Both the position numbers and the translations under genes were made by a program. A stretch of DNA of 64,000 nt. Origin: Ianthella basta (taxonomy: Eukaryota; Porifera; Demospongiae; Verongiida; Ianthellidae). The notes under the pieces are model-generated. The model was not told where the DNA came from. It searched no databases and was given only the letters and a program-made list of their open reading frames with translations. How positions within the stretch are numbered: the first letter of the stretch is position 1; the number at the start of each line of letters is the position of its first letter. The stretch covers positions 2,107,313 to 2,171,312 of the forward strand of contig OZ025880.1 in the NCBI GenBank assembly GCA_964019415.1, given 5' to 3'. Positions 1-16,392 of this stretch are shown here, in pieces.

Positions 1-3000
1 ATCACACTGAGCACCCCGCAGTGACATGTTCCCATGTCTCCAGATTCATATCGGAAGATGTAGCCAGGAGGACAGCACTGGAGCTCTATGTTCATCACCA
101 GGAGTAGGTCTGTGTTGTCTATTGACAGCAGAACCAGCTGAGGAGGTCTAACTACTGCAGATGTGTTACTTGTGTTGTTCCAGAAGTGTTTGGCCATGCC
201 GTGATGCTGTGGAATGCCATGGAGAATGACTGTAAAATCAGCAGTGTATTTGGAGAAAGAGTTCAGTTCCACAGGTAGTGAGTCATCCATCTTGTTAATC
301 AGTACCGTGAACACTGAATTGAGGTTATTGCCAAACTCATCATATGCATGAGTATAGGGAAGTCTCTTCTGTTTGCCAGGGATGAAATAGATGGTGATGT
401 TATTATTCAAATTGACAACAAAAGTGGCAATATCCACATATTTGGGACCGGACACTATATCGCAAGTCAAAGGCTTGTATCGCTCACTGACATGAGTTGA
501 GTGAAAGAATCTTATGTTGAAATGCAATATGTCAAGTTCACTAATGTTAAAAATGTCTGGGGATGGTATTAAATTCAATTCCTTCCTTGTATTTTGTTCA
601 TGAAAGAAGCAATTGCGAGTATCAGATACATACAATGACTGTCTTTTTTGCTTAGCTTTTGCTGTGTTATGATAAAACACAAGTGCACCTCTGTTCTCAG
701 ACTCTTCCCATTCTCGCTCATACTGGAGGAAACAGTTTGCCACTGGTACCAGTCTAGGTGCAGAACTGGCATAAATGGCACCTCCTCTCTGAAAGGCATG
801 GTTAAAAGCGAAAAGAAATTCAGTATTACTTCCAACTCTGATATAGCTCTCTCCATGGAGAGCAATAGCACCACCATGTGTAGCAACACAGTACTGTATT
901 ATTGCCCATGTATTTGTTTGGAGCAAAATTTCTGAATGTAGGGCATATATTCCTTGTGCAGCAACCCCACAGGTGATGTATAATTGCTTATGTACTGTTA
1001 TCTGTACTGACTTTGCAAACATAATGTTTGTGTTAATTTCAACCTGAAAAGAAGGTTTGATGACTTGTGAAAACAGCTGTTTCAAATATTCATCTGACCA
1101 GTAATCAGGGGAATTTGTGTAGATAAATGAGAACCTATTACACCCTACACACTGGTTCAACTGCTTCCTGAAGATTTCAAATTCTGAAGTAATCAAATGT
1201 GCTGAAGTATTTATTATTCTGACACCTCTGAACAACCTCTTCCCATGAGTAGGAAGTGACTGGAAGGCACATGCACTTCCACTTGCTGCCAAGTTGTGAT
1301 GCAGCCATGAAGAATTTAGAGTCACTTGGTCCCCAGGGTTGCCTTGGTAAAGTGAATGCTTGTAGAGCACAGAAATACCACCACCAACACCGTGCCCTGC
1401 TGTATTAAAGATAAAATCACTTTTGATGAAAGTGACAATGTTGTCTGTCCTGAAAGTGGCACTGACAGTGGAGAACTCCACATGAACACCTCCACCCATC
1501 ATGTCATGTTTCTCGGAGGGGAGTAGTTGGTTGTGCATATAATAACTGTCAAGAATTACTACCATGTTTGCTTCTGATGCATCTGTAATATGAATTAACA
1601 TGCCACCTCCTTGGTGTGCTGTGTTGATGTAAACTTTCATGTGTGTGAATTCAATAGTGTTATTACATGAACAATCCTGAAGGATGAGACAGATTCCACC
1701 ACCCAATTCAGCAAAATTGTAATAGATTGCATTGTCGTGCACCTTGAATGTGTTCAGAGTAGCAAGGTCCTTGCAGACAACAGCAAATCCACCACCTCTG
1801 AGGGCATGGTTTAAATTGAAACTGGTATTTCTAATTTTTACTGAATTCCTCATGGCATGCCCGCTGAATTCAAAATGCCCTCCTGCTCCAAAAAGTGTTC
1901 TGTGATGTTTAGATACTAAATTAGATACTTGTATTTCATTTCTCCTTGCCCATCCTGTGATGATCACTTGTAGTCCTCTACTGTTTACTTCTGAGCTGTT
2001 TGGTCCTATTAATTCCACTCCCTGAAGCAGGGCTACATTTTCCTCTGAGTGATCTGTAATTTTTATGCAGAGTGCATTGCCTGGAGTTACTCTGGAAGTG
2101 TTTACATGAAGATCTTCTATATGCATGTGTTTTCTGGTGGAGTTGCCTCTGTAATCAATCGTAGTGCTATCGGAGTTGTTTGCACCTTTGATACTTACTA
2201 GTTGCAGTGTTACGTTGTAATGGTGCACTGCATCAAGCAGGGCAACTGAGATGCTATTTCCCTTGCTGACTCTGTACAGGTGGCTTAAGACACCGACATA
2301 GAAGAGAGTAATCTCACCACCCTCTCCATCTCCCATCACAGTGATGTTGATGCCTGTGAATGATGTATTAAGATTATAATTTGGGTGGACATTTTTATTG
2401 ATAACAAATATATGCATCAGCCGATACTTCTCACTTGCAAGGGAAGCATCTCTTGTGTTATGTCCTGTAAGAACTTCAAAGTGTATCCCACTGCCATGGA
2501 TTCCATAATGATATACTACAACATACTCAATTGATACATTCCCATGTGTGATTGAGGTGTCGTACTTGACAAATGAAATGCCCCTTCCATAAGGGCCAGT
2601 GATATTAATGGTTACATCACGTATCAGCACTGTCTTATAGTCTTGAAAGTACAGGGTTGATGAATCTGAGAGAGAATCCCTGTGCTGCAATTGTTCACCA
2701 CAGTTACGGAAAACTAAATATTCAAGCATAACTCCCTGTGAATTGTAAAATCCAAAGTTTGCTTTGTTAGTGCACAGAATCGTTGGAATAGTTGAATTGA
2801 CGCAAAAACCCAATACTGCTATGTATGTGAGATTCATCAGTGTCCCATCTATCAAACTGTCAACTGGCTCAAGAATGTGGATGCCACAACCAATGACAAT
2901 CAGGGTATAATTCTGAATGTGTGTAAGAGCATAGTTCAGTGACCCACATGATTCATTAAGGTGCAGTGGACGGGGTACTGGGTCACTTGTTGGTGTGTCA

Positions 3001-3140
3001 TGTATACACTGTGGACTATCCTCTCCTGTTGTACTAACCCACATGGTTCTTGTGTAGTCCTCAGAAGCTGCTCCAGTGCAGCATGTGAGCAGCCACAGCA
3101 CACACACCAGTAGGCTGTGTTTGAGTAGAACTGACTTCAT
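1..3140 (-). CDS. Large secreted beta-helix-like protein, C-terminus beyond window
   Basis: One uninterrupted minus-strand frame of 1046 codons begins at the ATG at 3140 and is still open at the left edge; I checked every codon for stops. The N-terminus is a textbook signal peptide (MKSVLLKH then a Leu/Val/Cys-rich core, likely cleaved near residue 24). The chain then alternates short beta-like stretches with Asn-rich turns and recurring GGG/GGA turns (LRGGGFAVV, ELGGGICLI, HQGGGMLIH, VGGGISVLY, HGGAIALHG, RGGAIYASS). It has many N-x-S/T sites. Near residue 1020 it turns Cys-rich (QCCPPGYIF, then TCHCG). This resembles right-handed parallel beta-helix (pectin-lyase-like) surface proteins, which are numerous in early-branching animals; I infer a secreted or membrane-anchored glycoprotein whose Cys-rich and perhaps membrane part lies outside the window. 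No intron is needed. Exact family and ligand unknown. Confidence 0.85.
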   Translation of the reverse strand, partial: MKSVLLKHSLLVCVLWLLTCCTGAASEDYTRTMWVSTTGEDSPQCIHDTPTSDPVPRPLHLNESCGSLNYALTHIQNYTLIVIGCGIHILEPVDSLIDGTLMNLTYIAVLGFCVNSTIPTILCTNKANFGFYNSQGVMLEYLVFRNCGEQLQHRDSLSDSSTLYFQDYKTVLIRDVTINITGPYGRGISFVKYDTSITHGNVSIEYVVVYHYGIHGSGIHFEVLTGHNTRDASLASEKYRLMHIFVINKNVHPNYNLNTSFTGINITVMGDGEGGEITLFYVGVLSHLYRVSKGNSISVALLDAVHHYNVTLQLVSIKGANNSDSTTIDYRGNSTRKHMHIEDLHVNTSRVTPGNALCIKITDHSEENVALLQGVELIGPNSSEVNSRGLQVIITGWARRNEIQVSNLVSKHHRTLFGAGGHFEFSGHAMRNSVKIRNTSFNLNHALRGGGFAVVCKDLATLNTFKVHDNAIYYNFAELGGGICLILQDCSCNNTIEFTHMKVYINTAHQGGGMLIHITDASEANMVVILDSYYMHNQLLPSEKHDMMGGGVHVEFSTVSATFRTDNIVTFIKSDFIFNTAGHGVGGGISVLYKHSLYQGNPGDQVTLNSSWLHHNLAASGSACAFQSLPTHGKRLFRGVRIINTSAHLITSEFEIFRKQLNQCVGCNRFSFIYTNSPDYWSDEYLKQLFSQVIKPSFQVEINTNIMFAKSVQITVHKQLYITCGVAAQGIYALHSEILLQTNTWAIIQYCVATHGGAIALHGESYIRVGSNTEFLFAFNHAFQRGGAIYASSAPRLVPVANCFLQYEREWEESENRGALVFYHNTAKAKQKRQSLYVSDTRNCFFHEQNTRKELNLIPSPDIFNISELDILHFNIRFFHSTHVSERYKPLTCDIVSGPKYVDIATFVVNLNNNITIYFIPGKQKRLPYTHAYDEFGNNLNSVFTVLINKMDDSLPVELNSFSKYTADFTVILHGIPQHHGMAKHFWNNTSNTSAVVRPPQLVLLSIDNTDLLLVMNIELQCCPPGYIFRYESGDMGTCHCGVLSV

Positions 3141-3939
3141 TGTGTTGATACGTACCTTCCACTGTACACCTGTTGGTTTCAATGACATTAAAAGGGTGAC
3201 ACAATGAGCCATACGTTACAAGGTAATTTCTTTATGAACGCAATAGTTACTGTCAAATTCATGTCTATTCAATGAATGGTGTAAGCCTAGCACTAGTACT
3301 AGTGCATTGCCAAGTTGGATGTGAACATTCACTGTTCATGCAAGTATATGTACATATATAGCACAGTGATACCTGGAAACCGTCAAAATGCATTAAGGCA
3401 GAACAAAACTGGCAAAGATAAAGAGAGCATCAATTTGATTCACCAACTTACAAATAATTGGTCTTGCAATTGTAGTTATTTCCTCTGCAGTTGAGCTGTT
3501 GGCACAGCCAAGAAGATGCACACCACTAAGACTGACAAATTGCCCTTTTGACCACTTTGACTGATTTTGCAGGGACTGTAAAGTGACCAATAATACGTAT
3601 AATGATGTATACATTTCTTCTGCCAGGCACGGTGGCTTTTATACTAAATTATTATGGCACTTATTACATATATACTATACATAGAAACATTGATAGTGAA
3701 GTTTGTGCATGTATTGTATAGTGTTTCACTATATTCTAATTTACTTGGCATTGTGAATTAATGATGGAAGAGCCACGGACAGAGAAATGCTGCACATCTG
3801 TGTGTGTGTGTGTGTGTGTGTGTGTGCATGTGTGTGTGCGCATATGTGTGCGCTGCTAGTCTTGCATAGCCAGAATGCCAGTGGGATCAGAAAGATTGGT
3901 GTTCTAGCTACACAAGACCAGTATGTGTACATTCATGAG

Positions 3940-3990
<51 letters not shown>

Positions 3991-6599
3991 ATGCATAATA
4001 ATGACAAGGGTTAGGGTAGTGTGTACAAATATCTGACAGCTAGCACTAAACATTAATAATATGGACACTGCAACGGCATAATAGAAATGACCACATTAGA
4101 GCAGGAATGGATACACTATTTTATATGTTCAAGGCCTTTCACAAGCAAGCATTGCAATTGAGCTGTCATTGGTACAGGATAGTAGCAACAGCAATACAAG
4201 TACATTTGTACAGACACAATTGCATCAACATGCAGTGAAACTAGTCCATGGATACTCTATTCACACATGATGTAAATGAAAGACACATGCACAATCATCC
4301 ATTGTTAATGCACACAAAGAAAGGTCTCTGTACTGAATGTGAACCCTAGTGCATTGTGCTATCTCATTCAGGGTACAACAATAAGTCAATGAACTTGCAC
4401 TATTGTTTTGTCTTGTTGTTCAGTAGACAATAGTTTTGCAAGGCATGAGTGCAGTACACAAGCTACATACACACCCACTCATAGACACACCCACCCATAG
4501 CCACACCCACCTATAGACACATATCAACTCAGACTCTATAGACCATACTATATATTTGTATTGCGTATGCTCTTTTACTATTGTAAGTTTTACAATTCAT
4601 GTAGCTAGTCTACGTATATACATGTGTCAGAGGTTATTTGCCATAATATTACAGTAATTGCAAGTACTCAGATAATATAATTATCCTCCAATACATTCCT
4701 CCAATGTTCTGTTGTCTCCAATGCCATGTACACGTCCACACATGGACCCAGAGAGACACTCGAGTCATGTACACTGATATAATGTGCACCCTCATGCAGT
4801 GCACATGCAAACAGATCTACACAGCCATTTATGACTTGTATTCAGTTCACACTTTAGCATGCATGTACATGCTGTACATAGTAATGTGTATGTCATGTCA
4901 TGTACAATGAATGAAGCATCCTTACTGTATATGCATATGCATGTGTGTAGCTCATGGCAGCGATCAATGCTAGCAAACATACTGTCAGATGGAAACTTTG
5001 TGGGAGAATATTTTAGTGCATTGCTCAAGATTACTGTTACTGTACGGGATTTGGCAGCTTTACCTTAATGGTTGGGCAAGCCTTAATTATGCCATAAGAT
5101 ATTATGTAACCATCTGATGGTTGGGAATATTGATTGCTAATCTGCCAAAAGATTTCCTGCAAAAGTCTATTATACCTTACTATATACACGATAGAGTTAC
5201 ACCACTTCCTGTACCACTCTGTGATAGGCTGTTTAATATAGGTAGCTACATAAGTGGTTACAACATCCCTCTTTACTTGTGTTTTGAAAATCAAACCTTG
5301 AATGAGTGTGTACTTGTCTACCACAAAAGCTCCCCATGCACTTAACAATACACGTGGTGTTGCCTGGCAACATGTATGTCAACTACATACTGTACAAAGT
5401 CATGCCTTCATGAGATACAGGTTATTAAATTTACCATACCTTGTAACCTGTGTGTGAGGAGGAGTTGTGTACATGTGTAGATGAGGTTACATCATCCTTC
5501 CATGCACACCCTAGCTAAGCACCCATTTTGAGTTATGACATCCAGTGTACAGAGTTATATATACTGTACGTATGTGGTATCTCGTTGCTGCGTGCACAAA
5601 CTGGTTCACTCGCACAAGTTCGACAGTTAACTAATAAACAACAACCAATGACCTGTACAAGCACATGGCAAGACTGACCACACATGGTCCCACAACACTA
5701 CATATAAGCAATTGCAAGCAGAAACTTCTAGATCCTGATAAAGTACAATCACTTAGGGTAACTATGAGATAATATTGCACCAAAATTATGAAATAAGGCT
5801 ACCATCAGGTGCACAACTGTTACAGGTCAAAAAGGATACTATAATATATATAAAATTGGATGTCCGAGCTCAGAACCAGTGCTGAAGTTTAAATTATTAA
5901 TGTGTGCATTTTCAGTTAAGGTACTTATATACTGTACTACTCACTTTCAATGGTGTATTGCATACTTTAATGAACAAGGCCTGAGGGCACAAAGCACTCC
6001 CTTGAGATTCATGCAGAAAGACAATATTCAATTGATGGTACAGTGAACAGACGAATCCTACATTCTCAGGTGCCAGGGTGTCTCCCTCCACACACTCTCT
6101 CCATATGATGCCCTCATTTCAAAGGTAGTTTTGCAGACAGTGTTGGTAGGACACTATCTGTAGTCACTGTACATAGCAATGAGCCTCTACACAATTACAA
6201 ACCATTAATTATTACAGTATTAATATTACTGCTTACCATCATGATGCTGTACAGTTCATGTAGTGTGAAGACATGTCAGAGGTTGTTAGCCACTTACACG
6301 CTAAATTTTGTTCAAGAACTTAAATTAACTAAGCTCCAATGTTTTTTTCCAGTATATTCCTGTGTCCATTGCTATGTATATAGGGAATAGAGATAAGTTA
6401 TGTAGTTAATTGAGTTTGTAGCTACACAGCGCTTGTGAGGTGTGCGTGTGGTGCTGGATTCCTTGCCTTGGAATGGAATCAAATGCACACACACTTCACA
6501 TTCTGACCATTGTACAGACTACTGTATAAACAGTTCTGTACTCGTTAGTTAAGCACAGATGAAACTTGTGAGAAAGAGACATTTAAGGCTAGGCACAAG
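3141..6599. other. Intergenic, no gene recognised
   Basis: Between the divergent beta-helix and dispanin genes I see only AT-rich spacer with two (GT)n tracts (about 3798-3838 and 3944-3990). A minus-strand frame at 3393-3614 encodes 73 residues starting like a signal peptide, but nothing else supports it as a gene. The other short frames here look like chance. Both flanking genes point away from this spacer, so it should hold both promoters. Confidence 0.5.
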
Positions 6600-8118
6600 A
6601 TGAGTGAGAAGTACTTGGAACAGAAGGCCCCTCTGGTGTGTGACCCCCTCAAACTCCCTACAATGGTAAGCCTCAGTGTCTACCTCAGAGCACAATATTT
6701 TCCTCCGGTATGTACATTGTTGTGTTGGTTACCTCACCAAATAATAATAATTGCGTAGTACTATGATCATTTCAAATTATATAGGAATTTGAAAGCTGCT
6801 TAAAATACAGTATATATAATTATATGTACATAATGATTAGTGTGTGCACTGTATATAGCTACCTATAGTCGTCTTACTGTTGGCTGTAATATTCATTACC
6901 TGTTCAGAAGACATAATAACTTGCAAAGCAAAAGGAAACTTGCTGTTACAATAATACGTTAGTCACCTACTCACAACTTTATTTTATTAATTACTTGTCA
7001 TGTTCATAGCATGCTGCAGCTACAGATGATCTACCTCTTTCTGTACCAGGTCCTGAACCCTTCACTGAAAGCTACCAACCAGTCCCAGCCAACTTTGACA
7101 CACACACCAATACCACTGTATGTAAGACCACCACAGTACTCTGCAGCACGGTAATGCATATGCACACATAATACAAAGGCCACAAGCATACTATGAACTA
7201 TGGCAAAGTTAAATTATTGCAGCCATGATAATAATTATGGTGAATTTACATTTTAAACCTTGCATGGCCTGTTAATTGTACTGATGTAATTGCACATTGG
7301 CAGGAGATGTAAATTTGGAGAAGAGAGGAGATGAATCAGGTAGTGGCTACAGTTCTTAACATCATAATCACTAGTGTATGTACTAGTTGTCCTTTTCTCC
7401 ATTTATGCCCTATGATTCCATCTCCTACTAATTTTCCTGTACATGTCGTGTATAATATATATGTATGTGTGTATGTGCCAGGGAGCACTATAGGATTACG
7501 TTTGTGTGCAACCCTGTCCATATGTTTATATGGACAAAATTGATTCAATTCAATTCTATACATTCATGCAGGTAGTGACTGCACAACCTTTCGTGGATGC
7601 CCTCACTTCAACTGCCCCTCCTCCTCCTCCCAACACATGGCTTGCCTGGTCTATCATCTCTCTCCTCTGCTGCTGCTGGCCACTTGGACTTGTGGCACTC
7701 ACCTGCAGCATCATGGTAAAGGGCTGCATGTACATCTGGTTGTACATTGCACTATTCTGTAAACATAACCCCTCATATTCATTATATCATAGCATTAGTA
7801 CTCTGAAATGGGTGCAGACCATGCATTTTGATACAATCAGGATTACCTTAATAGCTCAGTTGTATGTATCACCTTACATATACTGTGACACTGTGCATGC
7901 TTAATTTGTAATCCCCATTCTCTTTCTCTTTTCACCCCCCTCTTCTATACCCACAGTCTCACTACGACTACACTGCTGGTAACTATAAAGGTGCCAAGTC
8001 AGCTTCTCGCACTGCAAAGATCATCAATATTGCCTGTCTGGTGGTGGGCATTACCGTCTATGTCATCACTGGGATACTCATTGGCATCCTGCAGGGAGCT
8101 AGTGTGGCCAGCAACTAG
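6600..8118 (+). CDS. Dispanin/CD225 (IFITM-like) membrane protein, four exons
   Basis: Exons 6600-6665, 7010-7117, 7572-7715 and 7957-8118 join in phase 0 with GT-AG borders to give 159 aa and a TAG stop. The N-terminal 80 residues are polar and end in a poly-proline run (PPPPPNTW). Residues about 81-106 form the first membrane segment with a CCC cluster at 91-93, where CD225 proteins carry palmitoylated cysteines. The loop YTAGNYKGAKSASRTAK (residues about 111-127) matches the family pattern of G-x-x-x-GA-x-x-AS-x-x-A-K. Residues about 128-152 are the second membrane span. Dispanins are small membrane proteins acting on membrane fusion and curvature; vertebrate IFITMs are the best-known members. 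The role here is unknown. The start was chosen because its ATG opens exon 1 and the frame holds across all four exons. Confidence 0.88.
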
Positions 8119-8242
8119 TATATAGGTCTGTTGCATATACAGTAATAGACAGATCTGGCACTTGATCTTCACCCAAGTCTACAAAGGCCTAAAGTAATAG
8201 GAACCTTAGACATTGCTTTTGAAACATTGTATTATGTATTAG

Positions 8243-8356
8243 TTATACCACGGCGCTGAGGTGTATATGGATTTTAGGCGCACGATGCCCGAGGGCGCGA
8301 AGCGCCCGAGGGCGAGTGCGTCTAAAATCCATATACACCGAAGCGCCGTGGTATAA
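8243..8356. repeat. 114-bp foldback (inverted-repeat element)
   Basis: Two arms of about 41 bp, TTATACCACGGCGC inward to GTGTATATGGATTTTAG and its near-perfect reverse complement, flank a GC-rich centre made of the repeated motif GCCCGAGGGC/GCGAAGCGC. The transcript or single strand would fold into a long hairpin. It looks like a short non-autonomous DNA element or one end of one. It lies about 125 bp after the dispanin stop codon. Confidence 0.7.
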
Positions 8357-8360
8357 GTGA

Positions 8361-9056
8361 TATATACCCCGCCTAGCGCGTCTAGGCTCTTATTCGAAAG
8401 GCAGGCTTCTTCCAGGGTGGCAGCTCTGAAGAGCGGCTGTCAAGTTTTGTTGAATTCGCAAGTGCTGTGAAGTTTTTGCCTTTTGTTAAGCCACTGGAGC
8501 AACACTCTAAAGAAGCCAGTGAAGTGATTGAGGCATCTGCGACGTTTTCGGTCTTCGAGGGTTCTTTGCGCTCGCTGTTCGTATTTCTGTTCTCCGTAAA
8601 ACAGTGCGTTCCCACTGCTGCAGTGAGTTTGGGTACCTTTGCGTACGAATTAGTGCACGAGCTTGCTGTTTCTCATTTGTGCACTGTGCGGGTCGCGTAC
8701 ATGGTTTATCTAGCTCGGCTACGAACCGCTTTACATTTTTGGCTTGCGTGCATTGGTTGCAGCATGGTGGAGTGAGGTATTCTCCTTTTCAATGCTTTGT
8801 GGACTCTCCCGGAGCCACGCAAAGTTGAAGCTGACTGCAAATTGCTGCATTTCTGTGTGTGCTTTGGTGTGATTTGACACCTTCGTTGTTATCAAAAACA
8901 ATTTCTTGTTATCTTTCACACCTTCCATATTTGGGCTGGGATATAACAGGATTTAAGCGCCCCTGTGCATATATATGCTTCTTAGCTCCTGTTATATCCC
9001 GGCTGGCTTGTTTACGCGATATATTTTCGCGCGGTTACCATGGCAACGGGGTATAT
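8361..9056. mobile_element. Probable non-autonomous DNA element with short inverted ends
   Basis: The ends ATATACCCCG (8362) and CGGGGTATAT (9056) are inverted copies of each other, and the interior is markedly richer in CpG than the flanks. A second inverted pair inside, CTGGGATATAACAGGA and TCCTGTTATATCCCGG (about 8937-8996), forms a 60-bp hairpin. A 102-codon plus frame at 8467-8775 resembles nothing I know and is probably chance. No target-site duplication was resolved, so the borders are tentative. Confidence 0.45.
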
Positions 9057-9729
9057 GTATTGATGTAGTTAGTAGAGTAAGTAGGTGGCTTGTTAGTGTA
9101 TAGTTGTATAATAATTATATGGGTCACATGACCTCTAGTCTGATGATTGAGTGGATCGCGGATTTGCATACTTTAATTGCACACAATCAGCCCTATAATC
9201 ACAAAATATTAATGCTCCTCAGCTTGCAGAGCAAACCACTGTACCAGCTAGCCACATGTAGCCAGACCACTTTGTGAAAAACTGTCTGGCCATGCTGGAC
9301 TAACCACACAGAATTTGAGTTGAGGCTACCAATGTATACACGTATGTGCTTGGAGGTGGGTGCACATAAGAGGGCATAGCAGCACTGAGCATGCTGCAGA
9401 TTGCTATACAGATGAAATGCCTATTTATATATGTAAGAATAATTATTTGTGTCACACACATTAGTGCACATTCATGTGCATGTATATTATACACAAGACA
9501 CTTGAGCCTATTGCATAACATCTGAATTGCACCACTCACACTTGCATGCAGTGCTGGAATGATACAGTTCTTTAGGCATTGACAGTACTGGCATACAGTG
9601 CAGACTTCAATAGTGACAACACAAAGCAAGTACACGAGACATACGGATGTGTCCGATTATATATATCAAAAATATAATGTTACATTACAAAAAACATATA
9701 TATATATATTATTATATAACATATATATG
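9057..9729. other. Intergenic, nothing recognised
   Basis: AT-rich spacer ending in a (TA)n stretch at about 9695-9730, which is where the LINE behind it begins. Confidence 0.5.
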
Positions 9730-13605
<3,876 letters not shown>

Positions 13606-15261
13606 TCTGTACCTGGTGCACTGCGTGTGGACGTGGCTTAGTATTACAGTAAACTTATATCATTATCAATTGCATAAACTTATATCATTAACTTCAATTT
13701 CAATTGCATGCAGCTCATGGCAGGAAAACTAGTGAACTTGTACACAAGCAGGTGGTATGGGCTGACTATGTGAACAATGTATACAGCATTAGAACTGATA
13801 GATAGAGCTACCCCACTTCCTACTCCACCCAGTAGTAGAATGCATAGCCAACTACCACACCCTCTGGTAAATGGATTTTGAAGCTCATCCTTTAGCTTGT
13901 AAGGCTATACTATGTGCACTGGGACTATTACAAGAATCCCCCACATGGCAATGTATGTGGTTTCACATGGGAACAGGTATAGCTAGGTCAACAGCATGCC
14001 ATTCTAGTTGTGATTGAAGTAGAAACTTAATTATATCCTTTAGCGTGGAATGCCACCTGAATGTTTTGTGGAATTTGTTTACTACTGTTTAAGGTCCTTG
14101 TGTAATGACACCAAGACAGGTATTAATTATTGTGTTGCCATGGCTACACATGTGCATGGTGTCGTGTGATGTGCATGTGATCTAAGAGGCCTATAGGCAG
14201 TAATCCTCAGTTATGATCACCTCCTGCAGCTGCAAGTAACACATTTTGAGAGGGCAAGAAGCGATGAAGCCAAATTCTTTGTTTTTAATTTTGTAAACTA
14301 CACTCTTTAAACAGTCAAAGATATCCTTGCATGGACCGGAATCACTGCACATGCAACAAACCTATAGTGACAAAAGCCGGCTTCTATTTTGCACTCCATG
14401 TAATAGTTACATGACAATGCACAGGTTTGTCATGTGGTATAGACTGTTTGGTATCGGAAGGCTGCAATAATTGTGACTAGTCGACTAACACTGTCAGTAA
14501 TTTAATGCGTAACAAGTACGTGGGTAATTGCAGTACAATTTGTACTACCAGGTCGCAGTATAATCTTCGTAACAGCTGTAACACAGGTGCGCACTTTGGG
14601 GGTGTGCCACCCTCCCATGCTATATAGATGGTAGCCTGGCTACCTGCAGTTTGGTATACATGTAGTAATTATACTTAAACAACATTGCATGAAGTTGCTA
14701 CATAATAATGTAGTTTCACATGCAGTACATGTGCACCAGCAGACATTGTGTCACACATTGTCACACGTGCACATATGTCTGTTAACTTTTACTGCAGGTA
14801 GCCATACTCCATCTACACCCTATAGCTACTCTGGAGACTATCTGCTAGCACCAGCCAATGTAGGCAGACACAGTAAGAGAAGCATGCATGCATGCACAGG
14901 TTGCACGATGATAGCTTTTACAATGCCAGTTGTGATGTGTGTGCACATAACTGAATATATACATAGTTTATATTGATCTAGTCTGGCTAGCTAATCTGTC
15001 CCAATAAGCGCCAGGTGCGCAGAAGGGAATGGACGTCCCTCCCTTAACCTGCCCCCCGGGCACTTGTTGGGACGGTCGCAGCAGGCCAGACTAATCTTGA
15101 TCTGGTGGTGATGGGTAGGTTGGTTCTAAGGCAAGCTGTATTCCTACATAATAAGCATGCAAATTTTAGTTTGAATAAAGCTTTCCTGTGGGCTCGGGTA
15201 TATATGTAGATGTGTGAACAGAGATAACTTATACATAAGTGAGTTTACACCATGCTTGCTT
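13606..15261. other. Intergenic with a small foldback
   Basis: No gene is recognised. At 14984-15095 a short foldback has outer arms TAGTCTGGC and GCCAGACTA and inner arms CTGTCCCAATAAG and CTTGTTGGGAC around a GC-rich core; it is probably a short inverted-repeat element. A 95-codon frame at 14689-14976 has no family I know. Confidence 0.45.
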
Positions 15262-15432
<171 letters not shown>

Positions 15433-15704
15433 CCCCACAGAACCCAAATCATCCCTGATTCAACCATTCTCCCTCCTCATGAAATGCTGAAAACACAGCA
15501 TTTTGCTCTGGTACGCTGTAAGTGTAGAACAATCCATAGATATAGCTAGCTATGGGTTAGCTACATCACTGTTATTAATTCACTAGAAATGTATAGTAAG
15601 TCACCCAAAAGAGCTCACACAGCTGCCGGAGATGAAGCAGGTTATAGAGGGACTCATCCCATATACAGAAGGGTGCGGGTGGAGGTGTGGGTGTGGTGTG
15701 TGCA

Positions 15705-16145
15705 TATGTGACCACATGGAAATGGGTGTACAATGTATTCACTGCGTTGACCCATTCTCATGTGGTTATGCAATCCACAATGTCATGTGACCACATGGGA
15801 TTGGGTGAACAATGGATTAACTGTGGGACCCAATCCCCATGTAGTTATGCAATCCACAATGTCATGTGACCACATGGGATTGGGTGAACAATGGATTAAC
15901 TGTGGGACCCAATCCCCATGCGGTTATGCAATCCACAATGTCATGTGACCACTTGGGATTGAGGGGTTTCATTGTGTTGACTCAATCCCATGTGCTTATG
16001 CAATCCATAGTGTCATGTGACCACATGGGATTGGGTGAATAATGGATTCACTGTGTTGACCCATTCCCATGTGGCTATGCAATTCATAGTGTCATGTGAC
16101 CACATGGGATTGGGTGAATAATGGATTCACTGTGGGACCCAGTAA
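15705..16145. repeat. About 79-bp tandem repeat with an internal dyad, 5-6 units
   Basis: Units restart at GTCATGTGACCACATGGGAT (positions 15782, 15861, 15940, 16012 and 16091), so spacing is 79, 79, 72 and 79 bp. Each unit holds an inverted pair, ACCACATGGGATTGGGT against ACCCAATCCCCATGTGG, so each can fold back. The short ORFs across it are by-products. Confidence 0.93.
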
Positions 16146-16392
16146 AGACTCTAGTTGTACTGCCATGTGTTGTTGTCTCATACACCACTTGTGAGCTAGT
16201 CACATTTGTGACAGTGACTCCTGAGGGAAGAACTAGGGGAGAAAGGAAGGTTGCAATCAGTATATGACTAATCTACAGTACATCTGCATGCACGTCATTA
16301 ATTCAGCACTACTTATACTATTATTATTGCAAATAACAATGTATAATTAAGTGTACATGTGTGAGTGAACTCCAACAAGTTGTACATATTAG

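Noticed and set aside
575-935. Frames of about 100 codons on both strands
   Set aside because: Shadows of the 1046-codon minus-strand ORF in other frames.
14810-14875. Possible diverged dispanin exon (YSYSGDYLLAPANVGRH)
   Set aside because: Has acceptor- and donor-like ends but only a vague resemblance to the conserved loop and no membrane segment nearby.
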